Positions 1 to 8,467 of a DNA stretch of 64,000 nucleotides are shown one piece after another. The stretch covers positions 62,001 to 126,000 of the forward strand of contig UPYT01000004.1 of the NCBI GenBank assembly GCA_900538475.1, given 5' to 3'. The notes beneath the pieces were generated by a model that did not search any database, had not been told where the DNA came from, and was given only the letters and a program-made list of their open reading frames with translations. Numbering within the stretch: position 1 is the stretch's first letter; each line of letters begins with the position of its first letter. The stretch comes from an uncultured Clostridium sp. (lineage in GTDB: Bacteria; Bacillota; Clostridia; Lachnospirales; Lachnospiraceae). Both the position numbers and the translations under genes were made by a program.

Positions 1-470
1 CCATTGGCCAGGAGGTATGTACCGAGACCATTCAGGCTATGGGTGCAACTCCGATTTCCATGTCCTGGGGCGAGGTTTACAACGGAATTCAGTCCAAGGC
101 ACTGGAAGGCTGCGAGGTACAGAATACATCCAGCTATCCGTCCAGAATTTATGAGGTATGTAAATATCAGTCCAAGACTAATCACTTCCAGCTGATGCAG
201 GGTCTGGTTTGCGGACAGAGTTGGTTTGAGAGCCTTCCGGAGGATCTGCAGACTTTGTTAGTTGAGACTGCTACTGAGATGGGTAAGACCACCGCTGCTG
301 ATGTTATGGCAGAGATTGAAGATGCTGAGAAGAAGATGGTAGAGGCTGGTGTAACTGTTATTGAGCCGGATGTAGCTCCTTTCAAGGAAGCGGTAGATCC
401 GATTTATGACAAGCTGGGCTACACCGAGTTAAGAGAGCAGCTTTACAAGGAGATCGGCAAAACCAACTAA
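1..470 (+). CDS. TRAP transporter solute-binding protein (DctP family), C-terminal part
   Basis: The window opens inside this gene; the reading frame begins at base 3 and ends with TAA at 468-470, giving about 155 C-terminal residues. The extracytoplasmic binding protein captures an organic acid and delivers it to a sodium-driven DctQM permease. The visible part has the helical end of the DctP fold, with an MSWGEVYNGIQSKALEG stretch and an amphipathic C-terminal helix. The two genes directly downstream encode DctQ and DctM, which fixes the assignment. The substrate cannot be read from this fragment. Confidence 0.88.
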   Translation, partial: IGQEVCTETIQAMGATPISMSWGEVYNGIQSKALEGCEVQNTSSYPSRIYEVCKYQSKTNHFQLMQGLVCGQSWFESLPEDLQTLLVETATEMGKTTAADVMAEIEDAEKKMVEAGVTVIEPDVAPFKEAVDPIYDKLGYTELREQLYKEIGKTN

Positions 471-519
471 GGAAAGCTGATAAAGGGCTTTACGAAGCCT
501 TATGGAACAGATGACAGTC

Positions 520-547
520 CGGGACAGGCAAAGATAAGCCTGTCCCG
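520..547 (+). promoter_or_regulatory. Intercistronic hairpin between dctP and dctQ
   Basis: A perfect 10-bp inverted repeat (CGGGACAGGC / GCCTGTCCCG) with an 8-base loop lies between the binding-protein and permease genes. It is not followed by a T-run, so it is more likely an mRNA-stabilising or processing stem than a terminator. Such stems commonly keep binding-protein mRNA in excess over permease mRNA. Confidence 0.6.
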
Positions 548-584
548 AATATTTCCATGAGATATACGGAAAGGAAGCTTTCAA

Positions 585-1061
585 ATGAAAAAGATTTCAG
601 ATATGATTTTAAGAGTGGAAGAGCTTTGTGCCGGCGTTATGCTGTGTATGATAGCAGTGCTGGTATTCTGGTCAGCAGTGGCAAGAACCATTGGAATGCC
701 GGTGAACTGGGCACAGGACGTGTCTCTTCTGGCCTTTGCATGGCTGACCTTTATTGGCTCTGATATTATTATTAAGAGCGGAAGCCTGATTCGGATCGAT
801 ATGCTGGTAAATAAATTTCCGAAGGCGATTCAGAAGGTTCTGACACTGGTGTTTGATGTGATGATGCTTCTGTTTTTGCTGGTACTGATTGTTTATGGCT
901 TTATTCTGGTATCCCAGAGCTGGAACAGAACCTTTAATACCATGAAAATGAGCTATGCATGGTGTACCTTGGCAGTTCCCGTTGGTTCCCTGCTGATGTT
1001 CTTCAGCGCAATCGGAAAAACCATCGGTGATATTAAAAGAAAAGAATGGGGGGCTAATTAA
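585..1061 (+). CDS. dctQ: TRAP transporter small permease subunit DctQ
   Basis: 158-residue membrane protein with about four hydrophobic segments, the usual size and shape of the small TRAP permease. It forms the membrane complex with DctM. The start at 585 is preceded by an AAAGGAAG ribosome binding site. The stop codon overlaps the dctM start by one base (TAATG), so translation is probably coupled. The family is recognised by the conserved middle W-AQDVSLLAFAWLTFIGS region and by its position between dctP and dctM. Confidence 0.9.
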   Translation: MKKISDMILRVEELCAGVMLCMIAVLVFWSAVARTIGMPVNWAQDVSLLAFAWLTFIGSDIIIKSGSLIRIDMLVNKFPKAIQKVLTLVFDVMMLLFLLVLIVYGFILVSQSWNRTFNTMKMSYAWCTLAVPVGSLLMFFSAIGKTIGDIKRKEWGAN

Positions 1062-2350
1062 TGTTAAGTGCAATCGGATTCTTTTTAGTACTCTTATTTC
1101 TTGGAATGCCTGTAGCATTTGCTATTGCAGTTTCAGGCTTTGCATTCTTTGTTATGCGTCCGGAGATTCCCTGGACAATCCTGGTACAGAAATCTTTGTC
1201 AACGACTCAGTCCTTTACCATGCTGGCAATTCCGCTGTTTATCTTTGCAGGAAACCTGATGAACAACACCGGTATTACCTCACGTCTGGTAAAACTGGCT
1301 AATGTACTGACTGGTCATATGTATGGATCAATCGGTCAGGTATCTGTTGTTTTATCCACCCTGATGGGAGGTGTTTCCGGTTCGGCTGTAGCAGATGCGG
1401 CTATGGAGTGTCGTATTCTGGGACCGGAAATGACAAAGAGAGGATATGCTCCAGGCTGGGCAGCTGCCATTAACTGTCTGTCTGGACTGATTGTAGCAAC
1501 TATTCCCCCATCTATGGGACTTATCCTGTACGGAACGGTAGGAGAGGTATCTATCGGACGTCTGTTTGTGGCAGGTTTCCTTCCTGGAATTATCATGTGT
1601 ATCTTTATGATGATTGCAACTTCTTGGTCTGCACGCCATCATGGCTACAAGCCGGATCATGAAAAGCCATCTTCTCCGTCCGTTATTTTCAAGGCATGTA
1701 TTGACAGTATCTGGGCTCTGTTATTCCCGATTCTTCTGATCGTGCTGATCCGTTTTGGTGTTATGACTCCTTCTGAGTCTGGCGCCTTTGCTGTATTCTA
1801 TGCACTGGTAGTAGGCGCATTCATCTACAAGGAGCTGACGCTGGAAAAATTTAAAAAATGCGTGATCGATAGTGTAAAAGACTTGTCTGTTATTACCATG
1901 ATTCTTGCATTTTCCGGAATCTTCAGCTATGGTGTTGTATTTGACCAGCTGCCGAAGACCCTGACTACTATGCTGGTAGGTCTGACTAGTAATAAGTATG
2001 TTCTGCTTCTGCTGATTTTGATTATGCTGACTGTTTTCGGTATGTTCATGGAGACAACGGTTATTACCTTGATTGTAACTCCGATTCTGATTCCGATTAT
2101 TACTCAGTACGGAATTGATCCGGTACATTTTGGTATTATTATGATGACCATTGTTACGATGGGATGTTCCACACCGCCGGTTGGCGTAGCCTTGTATACC
2201 TGTTCGAATATTATGGACTGCTCGGTGGAGGAGACGACGAAATACTCCATACCACTATTTGTTGCCATTATGGCAACCCTGGCTATCTGTGTATTCTTCC
2301 CGAAGCTGGTTCTCTTCCTGCCGAATCTGATTTATGGATCAAGTGTATAA
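1061..2350 (+). CDS. dctM: TRAP transporter large permease subunit DctM
   Basis: 429-residue polytopic protein of the DctM family, full length, with about a dozen hydrophobic segments. Typical motifs are seen: LFLGMPVAFAIAVSG near the N-terminus, GGVSGSAVADAA around residue 105, and a C-terminal GCSTPPVGVALYTCS element. It is the sodium-coupled translocation channel for the substrate brought by the upstream binding protein. It is the last gene of the operon and a terminator follows within 20 bases. The convergent sigma-54 activator downstream is not shown to control it. Confidence 0.93.
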   Translation: MLSAIGFFLVLLFLGMPVAFAIAVSGFAFFVMRPEIPWTILVQKSLSTTQSFTMLAIPLFIFAGNLMNNTGITSRLVKLANVLTGHMYGSIGQVSVVLSTLMGGVSGSAVADAAMECRILGPEMTKRGYAPGWAAAINCLSGLIVATIPPSMGLILYGTVGEVSIGRLFVAGFLPGIIMCIFMMIATSWSARHHGYKPDHEKPSSPSVIFKACIDSIWALLFPILLIVLIRFGVMTPSESGAFAVFYALVVGAFIYKELTLEKFKKCVIDSVKDLSVITMILAFSGIFSYGVVFDQLPKTLTTMLVGLTSNKYVLLLLILIMLTVFGMFMETTVITLIVTPILIPIITQYGIDPVHFGIIMMTIVTMGCSTPPVGVALYTCSNIMDCSVEETTKYSIPLFVAIMATLAICVFFPKLVLFLPNLIYGSSV

Positions 2351-2368
2351 AAGCAATTCAGAAAAGAA

Positions 2369-2405
2369 GAAAATTCTCACAGAGATGTGGGGATTTTCTT
2401 TTTTT
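2369..2405 (+). terminator. Intrinsic terminator, dctM operon (probably bidirectional)
   Basis: A 12-bp stem (GAAAATTCTCAC with GTGGGGATTTTC, including a G-U pair) around a 6-base loop is followed by eight T residues. It lies between the convergent dctM and regulator genes and overlaps the regulator's stop codon, so it can serve both. Confidence 0.85.
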
Positions 2406-3798
2406 GCTGTTTCCGGTAAAGCGTCGTTCTGTGAATTCCCAGAGAGCGGGCGGCTTCGCTGAGCTGTCCCTTGTTTTTGTCAATGACAGCCTGAATATAC
2501 TGCTGTTCAAATTGCTCTAGGGCATCCTGAAGAGAAAGCTCCAGGGAGGGCATGGGAATGCCGCTGCTGAGGGAAGTCTGTTCTGCAGTGCCAGAAAAGA
2601 AGGGATCCGGGGAAAACATCTGCTCAAGAGGAAGCTCCCGTCTGTCTGGGGGAGAGATCAAAACTGCACGTTCGATGACATTGCGTAACTCCCGCACATT
2701 GCCCGGCCAGGAATAATGCAGAAGAAATTCCATATTTTTCTCAGACAGGTAGGTGCGTTTATAATACTTTTGATTATAATGATCTACAAAATAAAGAGAA
2801 ATGGCTTCAATATCATCCGGTCTGTCGCGGAGAGCCGGAATATGAATGGGGAGAACATGAAGCCGGTAATATAAATCACTGCGGAAGGTTTTTTCCTGAA
2901 CCATTTCAAGAAGATTACGGTTGGTGGCGGTAATAATACGCACATCAACCTTTTCTGTTTTGCTGCTTCCTACCGGATAAAATTCCCCGCTTTCAATAAA
3001 ACGCAGAAGCTTGGACTGCATCAGCAGAGGAAGCTCGCCTAACTCGTCCAGAAAAAGAGTGCCGTGATCCGCCATCTGCAGAAGCCCTGTTTTTCCCTTG
3101 GAGCTGGCGCCGGTAAATGCCCCGGGGCGATAACCGAAAAACTCTGATTCAAATAGTTCCGGAGGAATTGCGGAACAGTTGACAGGAATAAAGGGCTGGC
3201 TGCTTCGAGGGCTTTCTGAGTGGATAAATTTTGAAACCAGTTCCTTTCCCACACCAGACTCACCAAATAACATGACAGGACTGTTGGTGGAGGCAATGGT
3301 GGAGCACTCCCAGCGGAGAGCGTGCATCTGCGGACTAGTGCAGATCATTTTTGTTTCCGTAGAGCTGCAGAGGTAGTTGGTAATATTTTTATAATGGGCG
3401 TGCTGCTCCTGTTCATAGGCAAGAAGGCGTGCAAATTCGTCCATAACGATATCGGAACGGTTGTTGGTGATTACATATTCCAGGTTTCCGTCCTGGTCAA
3501 AATAGGGAACACTGGTGGAAAGGCGCTGGACTCCTCTGACATTGACCAGATCAGTAACCGGTTTTTTAGTTTTAATGGCCTCCAGAATGGTGGAGTGATT
3601 GTACACATTATCAAACATTAGATCATAGGGGGTTTTCCCCAGAACTTCCTCTTCTTTCAGCTGCATGCTGTCTAACGTAGCCTGATTTGCTACGATATAA
3701 TGTCCCGTACTGTCAGTGACACAGAAACAGTCATAGGAAGCGTTGATGATTGTTTTATATAAATTGTGGGTACTGTTGAGAACAGATTCTTTTTTCAT
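2377..3798 (-). CDS. Sigma-54-dependent activator: PAS - AAA+ - Fis-type HTH
   Basis: 473 residues. An N-terminal PAS-like sensor (about residues 10-125) is followed by a sigma-54 interaction AAA+ domain (about 150-380) with Walker A GESGVGKE, the GAFTGA loop that contacts sigma-54, and Walker B GTLFLDELGE. A C-terminal Fis-type helix-turn-helix ends the protein (LSEAARSLGIHRTTLYRK). Its start has an AAGGAG site. It diverges from the CoA-transferase operon, which carries a textbook -24/-12 promoter and three palindromic upstream sites, so that operon is almost certainly its target. The PAS ligand is unknown; a substrate or pathway intermediate is the natural guess. Confidence 0.93.
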   Translation of the reverse strand: MKKESVLNSTHNLYKTIINASYDCFCVTDSTGHYIVANQATLDSMQLKEEEVLGKTPYDLMFDNVYNHSTILEAIKTKKPVTDLVNVRGVQRLSTSVPYFDQDGNLEYVITNNRSDIVMDEFARLLAYEQEQHAHYKNITNYLCSSTETKMICTSPQMHALRWECSTIASTNSPVMLFGESGVGKELVSKFIHSESPRSSQPFIPVNCSAIPPELFESEFFGYRPGAFTGASSKGKTGLLQMADHGTLFLDELGELPLLMQSKLLRFIESGEFYPVGSSKTEKVDVRIITATNRNLLEMVQEKTFRSDLYYRLHVLPIHIPALRDRPDDIEAISLYFVDHYNQKYYKRTYLSEKNMEFLLHYSWPGNVRELRNVIERAVLISPPDRRELPLEQMFSPDPFFSGTAEQTSLSSGIPMPSLELSLQDALEQFEQQYIQAVIDKNKGQLSEAARSLGIHRTTLYRKQQKKKIPTSL

Positions 3799-3870
3799 AG
3801 ATTGACAGCTCCTTATTTTATCTGATTTGCAGAAATTCGCTGGATTTCCGGTGTTGGCTTCTTAAAAACG

Positions 3871-3899
3871 ATTATATCATTGAAGATGTGTAAATGCAA
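3871..3899 (-). promoter_or_regulatory. Sigma-70-type promoter of the sigma-54 activator gene
   Basis: On the minus strand a -35 TTGCAT (3899-3894) and a -10 TATAAT (3876-3871) are separated by exactly 17 bases, about 75 bases upstream of the activator start. The nearest upstream activator site (3903-3920) abuts the -35, so autoregulation is plausible. Confidence 0.7.
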
Positions 3900-3902
3900 C
3901 AA

Positions 3903-3963
3903 TGCTGCATTTTTGTATCAATGATGCAGTTATGCATATGAAAAATGATGCAGTTATGCATCA
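3903..3963. promoter_or_regulatory. Three upstream activator sites for the sigma-54 activator
   Basis: Three 18-bp copies of one palindrome lie at 3903-3920, 3922-3939 and 3946-3963. Copy 3 is perfect (TGATGCA, 4-base spacer, TGCATCA). Copy 2 differs only at its last two bases, and copy 1 matches 14 of 18 positions. Centres are 19 and 24 bases apart and lie 60-120 bases upstream of the -24 element, where enhancer-binding proteins act. The arrangement suggests binding by the Fis-type HTH of the adjacent regulator. Confidence 0.75.
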
Positions 3964-4022
3964 AAGATAAGAATATTGTTAAAAACATATCATATTCCTT
4001 TGGAAAATCGAAAAAAGAGAAT

Positions 4023-4038
4023 TGGCACGATTCTTGCT
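4023..4038 (+). promoter_or_regulatory. Sigma-54 (-24/-12) promoter of the CoA-transferase operon
   Basis: The sequence TTGGCACGATTCTTGCTT matches the sigma-54 consensus TGGCACG-N4-TTGC. GG sits at 4024-4025 and GC at 4036-4037 with exactly 10 bases between them, the required spacing. It lies 60 bases upstream of the CoA-transferase start. Confidence 0.93.
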
Positions 4039-4097
4039 TGATAAATAATTGAATAGGCAGAAGAGGATTCTGCAAAACAATTCAGGAGGGTTTGCAT

Positions 4098-5675
4098 ATG
4101 GACAAAAGAATGAGCATTCAGGATGCTCTGGATTTGATTCCGGACGGAGCAGGAGTTGCAGTATCAGGATTTATGCTGATGGCTACGCCGAGAGAGCTGT
4201 ATTTGGAAATCGCAAAAAGGTATCAGGAAACAGGACATCCGTGTAATTTGACGATTATGCATGCAGCAGGAAATGGTAACAACAAGGATCAGGGAATTTA
4301 CGACATGACCTACGAGGGATTGATTACCCGATATATTACAGGACATTTCGCAAACAATTCTAGGATGATGGATCTGACCAATGAAAATAAAGTGGCAGCC
4401 TACAACTTCCCCCAGGGTGTAATTGCCCATATGTTCCGGGCAGCTGCAGCAGGAAAGCCGGGAGAAATCACCAGAATCGGGTTAAATACCTTCTGTGATC
4501 CCCGACTTCAGGGGGGAAGACTGAATGATGCAGCATCCGAAAATCTTGTAGAGCTGGTGGATATTCTGGGTGAGGAATTCCTTCTGTACAAGGTTCCGAA
4601 GCTGGATATTGGTTTGATCCGCGGTACAACTGCCGATGAGCATGGAAACATTACCATGGAAGAGGAGGGTGCTCCCGTGGATGCTTTGGATGTGGCAATG
4701 GCAGTAAAGGCTATGGGCGGTAAGGTAATTGTCCAGGTGAAAAATTATGTATCCGGCGCTTCTATTGACAGAAGCAGTGTGGTGATTCCTGGAAATTTGG
4801 TAGATGCCGTTGTAGTTAGTGAGAATCCGCTGGAAAATCATCGTCAGACACCAGGTTCTTATTATAATCCCGTTTTGTCCGGCCATTATAAGTTGGATGG
4901 AGTTAATTTTGCATCTATTCCCTTTGATGAGAGAAAGGTGATTGCCAGAAGAGCGGCTATGGAACTGCTTCCTAATTCTGTAGTGAACCTGGGAATCGGT
5001 ATCCCGGAGGGCGTGGCAGCAGTGGCGACTGAGGAAGGTGTAGGAGATCAACTGACACTGACCATCGAGAGCGGTCTAGTAGGAGGTGTGCCTACAGGCG
5101 GCCAGGATTTTGGATGTGCAGTCAATGCCTGGGCGGCGCTTCCCATGACTTCTCAGTTTGATTATTACAACGGCGGCAACCTGGAGCTGACTTGTCTGGG
5201 CTTTGCAGAGGTAGATGGAGCAGGAAATGTGAATGTAAGCCGTTTTGGAAAAAAGATTGCTGGCTGTGGAGGTCTGGTGGACATTTCTCAGTCAACTCAG
5301 ACTGTTCTTTTCTGTGGAACCATGACAGCAGGCGGACTGAAGGAAACCATCGAGGACGGAAAGCTGGTGATTCTTCAGGAAGGAAAAAAAGTAAAATTCA
5401 AAAAATCAGTAGAGCAGATTACATTCAGTGCTGAATTCAGCCGGAAGCATCAACAGAAGGTGCTGTTTATTACAGACCGCTGCGTATTCCGGGTAACCGA
5501 TCAGGGGATGGAGCTGGCTGAGGTGGCTCCGGGAATCAGTATTGAAAAGGATATTCTTCCATATATGGAATTTGAACCAGTGATTCCGGCTGAGGTACCG
5601 CTTATGGATGCACGGTTATTTTCAGAGACACTGCTGGGATTGGAATCCATGATGAAAGAGAGAAAGGGACAGTAA
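4098..5675 (+). CDS. Acyl-CoA:acetate/propionate CoA-transferase (YdiF/PCT type)
   Basis: 525 residues, the size of single-chain family I CoA-transferases in which alpha and beta halves are fused. The beta half carries LTIESGLVGGVP with the catalytic glutamate at residue 324 (E of IESG), which forms the enzyme-CoA thioester. Near the N-terminus is GAGVAVSGFMLM, a glycine-rich CoA-binding loop. ATG at 4098 is chosen because AGGAGGG (4084-4090) is 7 bases away; a TTG six bases earlier would be too close. First gene behind the sigma-54 promoter. It would activate an imported carboxylic acid using acetyl-CoA or another donor; the acid is not readable from sequence. Confidence 0.92.
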   Translation: MDKRMSIQDALDLIPDGAGVAVSGFMLMATPRELYLEIAKRYQETGHPCNLTIMHAAGNGNNKDQGIYDMTYEGLITRYITGHFANNSRMMDLTNENKVAAYNFPQGVIAHMFRAAAAGKPGEITRIGLNTFCDPRLQGGRLNDAASENLVELVDILGEEFLLYKVPKLDIGLIRGTTADEHGNITMEEEGAPVDALDVAMAVKAMGGKVIVQVKNYVSGASIDRSSVVIPGNLVDAVVVSENPLENHRQTPGSYYNPVLSGHYKLDGVNFASIPFDERKVIARRAAMELLPNSVVNLGIGIPEGVAAVATEEGVGDQLTLTIESGLVGGVPTGGQDFGCAVNAWAALPMTSQFDYYNGGNLELTCLGFAEVDGAGNVNVSRFGKKIAGCGGLVDISQSTQTVLFCGTMTAGGLKETIEDGKLVILQEGKKVKFKKSVEQITFSAEFSRKHQQKVLFITDRCVFRVTDQGMELAEVAPGISIEKDILPYMEFEPVIPAEVPLMDARLFSETLLGLESMMKERKGQ

Positions 5676-5679
5676 GAGT

Positions 5680-7053
5680 ATGGGAATCTTTTTAATTTTA
5701 TTAAGTATTACACTGGTTATTTTCCTGGTATTTAAGGGCGTGCCTGTTTTCTATTCAGCAGTGCTTGCTTCTATGTTCTGTCTGCTGACTGCAGCTCTTT
5801 TTACCGGAGCAGGCGCAGACACTGGAATGGTAAACTATCTAATTAACGGTATGACAGGTGCAGAAGGCTCCTATGTAAGTGGTCTGGGCGGTTATTTTAC
5901 CAAGAACTTCTGTATCTTTGTTTTAGGTGCGATTTTTGGAAAGCTGTTTGATAATTCCGGCGCTGCAGATGCCATTGCTGAGGCAATCGTAGGAAAACTG
6001 GGCGCAAAGGCGGTTATTCCGGCGATCCTGTTAGTGGGCTGGGTTCTGACCTACGGAGGCGTTTCTGTATTTGTAGCATTCTTTGCAATGTATCCGCTGA
6101 TGCTGTCTCTGTTTAAAGAGGCTGATATTCCGAGACGTCTGCTTCCTCTGTATTATTTTGCAGGAGCAGGAACCTCTTCTGGATGGTTCCCCGGATCCCC
6201 GCAGGCTCATAACCTGCTGCCGGCAACAGCTCTGGGCGTAAGTCCCTCTTCCTGGCTGGTGCCTGGTATTCTGTTTGCAGTATTTGAAATGGTTCTGGTC
6301 GTTGGCTTTGTATTTTACTACACAAAACGCTGCCACAAAAATGGAGAGCATTATGAGTTGACAGAGGCCGATCGGAAAATTATGGCTGAAAAAGAGGCAA
6401 AGGATGCATCCCGCCGTCCGTCCTGGATGGTAGCTGCACTTCCCATGGTAGTTCTGATTGTTGTTCTGAACGTAGTGAAGCTGGCTGTTCCGGTATCTCT
6501 TCTGGTAGGTATTTTGGTAGCTGTTATCTGCTTCTTCCGCAGCTTTGATTTAAGCAAGTTCTGGGGAATGATGAGCGACGGCGCTATGGGCGGTGTGTCT
6601 TCTCTGTTTAATACAGCAGCAATCGTTGGTTTTGGTTCTGTAGTACAGGCAGTTCCGGCTTACGCTCCTCTGTGTGGTATTCTGGTAGGAGCAGTAAGCA
6701 ATCCGGTTGTAGCATCTGTTATTACAGTTGGAGGTTTGGCTGGTGTTACTGGTTCCGGTACGGGCGGTATTGGTCTGGCTATGCCGGTTGTGATTGAAAA
6801 CTTTATCGGAGATCTGGCAGTAAACGCAAATCATGTAAACCTGGCAGCTCTGGCACGCTGTACCTCAATTGCAGCTCTGACACTGGATTCTCTGCCTCAC
6901 TGCGGACTGGTTGTATCTGTAATTAGTTACACAGGAAATAACCATAAGAATTCTTATATGCCTTGTGCTTTTGTATTCTGTGTTGCACCGATTATTACAG
7001 TTATTTTGATGCTGTTATATATTGTATTAACAGGACAAACTTACATCTTTTAA
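5680..7053 (+). CDS. GntP-family H+/carboxylate (hydroxy acid) permease
   Basis: 457-residue polytopic membrane protein of the GntP/ion-transporter superfamily, with 11-12 hydrophobic segments and glycine-rich re-entrant motifs such as VTGSGTGGIGLAMP near the C-terminus and LTYGGVSVFVAFFAMYPL in the middle. It starts 4 bases after the CoA-transferase stop, so the two are co-translated. Members carry gluconate, 3-hydroxybutyrate and related acids. Next to a CoA-transferase, crotonase and MaoC hydratase, a short-chain hydroxy acid is the best guess for its cargo. Confidence 0.82.
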   Translation: MGIFLILLSITLVIFLVFKGVPVFYSAVLASMFCLLTAALFTGAGADTGMVNYLINGMTGAEGSYVSGLGGYFTKNFCIFVLGAIFGKLFDNSGAADAIAEAIVGKLGAKAVIPAILLVGWVLTYGGVSVFVAFFAMYPLMLSLFKEADIPRRLLPLYYFAGAGTSSGWFPGSPQAHNLLPATALGVSPSSWLVPGILFAVFEMVLVVGFVFYYTKRCHKNGEHYELTEADRKIMAEKEAKDASRRPSWMVAALPMVVLIVVLNVVKLAVPVSLLVGILVAVICFFRSFDLSKFWGMMSDGAMGGVSSLFNTAAIVGFGSVVQAVPAYAPLCGILVGAVSNPVVASVITVGGLAGVTGSGTGGIGLAMPVVIENFIGDLAVNANHVNLAALARCTSIAALTLDSLPHCGLVVSVISYTGNNHKNSYMPCAFVFCVAPIITVILMLLYIVLTGQTYIF

Positions 7054-7107
7054 TGTATAATAAAGACAGAGGCTGAGAGCGTGTAAAGAATAAGAGGTGA
7101 ATTGGTT

Positions 7108-7881
7108 ATGTCATATCAGACAGTTTTACTTGACAGGAAAGATGGGATTGCAACCATTACTTTTCACCGGCCGGAGGCATTAAACGCCATAAATAGCCAG
7201 ATGCTGGAGGATTTGAATGGGGCAGCAGATGAGGTTGCATCAGATGACAGCGTTCGGGTGGTTGTTTTTACCGGAGAGGGAAAATCCTTTATTTCCGGCG
7301 CAGATATTCATGAAATGGACAGCAAAAACAGCTATGACATTATAGAATATTCCCAAAAGGGCGGAGACGTTTTTCGGAAAATCGAGCAGCTGAAAAAGCC
7401 GACTATTGCTGCAGTAAATGGATACGCATTCGGCGGCGGCATGGAGTTTTTGCTCTGTACCGATATCCGAATCGCCAGCGAACGGGCAAAGCTTCGGCTT
7501 CCTGAGGTAACGCTGGGGATTACTCCGGGCTTTCAGGGTACCCAGCGCCTTCCCAAATGTGTAGGCATGAATAAGGCTAAGGAGATTGTTTTTACAGGAA
7601 AAATGCTGACAGCGGAGGATGCGCTGAAGCTGGGAATTCTGAATGAGGTTGTAGCCGGGGAAGCGCTGATGAACAGGGTGTATGAGATGGCAAAGCAGAT
7701 TGCAGATAATTCTGCATCTGCCATTGCTATGGCTAAGGCTGCCATGACAGCCGGCGCAAGCATGGACATTGATGTAGGAAGAAATATTGAGCTGGGGTAT
7801 ATGGCTGCCTGCTTTGGAACACCGGATCAGCAGGAGGGGTTTGCATCCTTTAAAGAGAAGCGCCCTGCAAAATTCCGTTGA
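7108..7881 (+). CDS. Enoyl-CoA hydratase/isomerase (crotonase family)
   Basis: 257 residues, full length for the family. The oxyanion-hole region is visible (SGADIHEM and AAVNGYAFGGG). Both hydratase glutamates are present: E113 in GGGMEFLL and E133 in LPEVTLG, 20 residues apart as in rat crotonase E144/E164. It should therefore be an active hydratase interconverting (S)-3-hydroxyacyl-CoA and 2-enoyl-CoA. ATG 7108 is favoured over an in-frame TTG at 7102 because AGAGGTGA lies 7 bases upstream. Third gene of the sigma-54 operon, 54 bases after the permease. Confidence 0.92.
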   Translation: MSYQTVLLDRKDGIATITFHRPEALNAINSQMLEDLNGAADEVASDDSVRVVVFTGEGKSFISGADIHEMDSKNSYDIIEYSQKGGDVFRKIEQLKKPTIAAVNGYAFGGGMEFLLCTDIRIASERAKLRLPEVTLGITPGFQGTQRLPKCVGMNKAKEIVFTGKMLTAEDALKLGILNEVVAGEALMNRVYEMAKQIADNSASAIAMAKAAMTAGASMDIDVGRNIELGYMAACFGTPDQQEGFASFKEKRPAKFR

Positions 7882-7954
7882 AATAAGGCTGATACAATTC
7901 CATTAGCTTTAGGCGGTGAGGAGTTTATTCAAAAAGAAAGAGAGGATGATACAT

Positions 7955-8410
7955 ATGGCATACGAAGGCAGAGGACTGTATCTGGAAGAATTTGAAATCG
8001 GTAAATTATATGAAACTGTGGGAAGAACCATTACAGAAGCAGATGTTGCAAATTTTGCAGGTCTCTCCGGTGATTTTAATCCTTTGCACATGGATGATGA
8101 GTTTGCAAAAAACAATATGTTCGGTAAGCGGGTTGCTCATGGGGCATTGGGACTGATTATTGCTACAGGTTTATCCAATCAGTCTGGCATTTATGAGGGA
8201 ACGACGATTGCATTTCTGGAGTTGACAGCAAAATATCTGGCTCCTCTGTGTATCGGAGACACAGTACATCTGGAAATGGTTCCGACCGAGGCCAGACACA
8301 GCTCCAAACCGGGCAAGGGAATCCTGAAGGTTATGACAAAGCTGGTAAATCAGGAGGGAACAGTGATTCTGGAATCTCCGTGGACCTTTATGATGAAAGC
8401 GCGGGAATAG
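7955..8410 (+). CDS. MaoC-like (R)-specific enoyl-CoA hydratase
   Basis: 151-residue single hot-dog-fold protein. It carries the hydratase-2 signature GLSGDFNPLHMDDE, with catalytic Asp40 and His45 spaced as in the Aeromonas R-hydratase. ATG 7955 has GAGAGGA 8 bases upstream; earlier in-frame ATGs overlap that site. Last gene of the sigma-54 operon. Having both an (S)-type crotonase and an (R)-type hydratase would let the cell interconvert 3-hydroxyacyl-CoA enantiomers through the enoyl-CoA. This is inference from the pair, not shown. Confidence 0.88.
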   Translation: MAYEGRGLYLEEFEIGKLYETVGRTITEADVANFAGLSGDFNPLHMDDEFAKNNMFGKRVAHGALGLIIATGLSNQSGIYEGTTIAFLELTAKYLAPLCIGDTVHLEMVPTEARHSSKPGKGILKVMTKLVNQEGTVILESPWTFMMKARE

Positions 8411-8429
8411 GAAAGCGTGGAATAAGAAG

Positions 8430-8467
8430 GCCAGACTGGATATGTTTTTATTCCAGTCTGGCTTTTT
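8430..8467 (+). terminator. Intrinsic terminator of the CoA-transferase operon
   Basis: A perfect 11-bp stem (GCCAGACTGGA / TCCAGTCTGGC) with an 11-base loop is followed by TTTTT, 20 bases after the MaoC stop codon. Confidence 0.92.
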
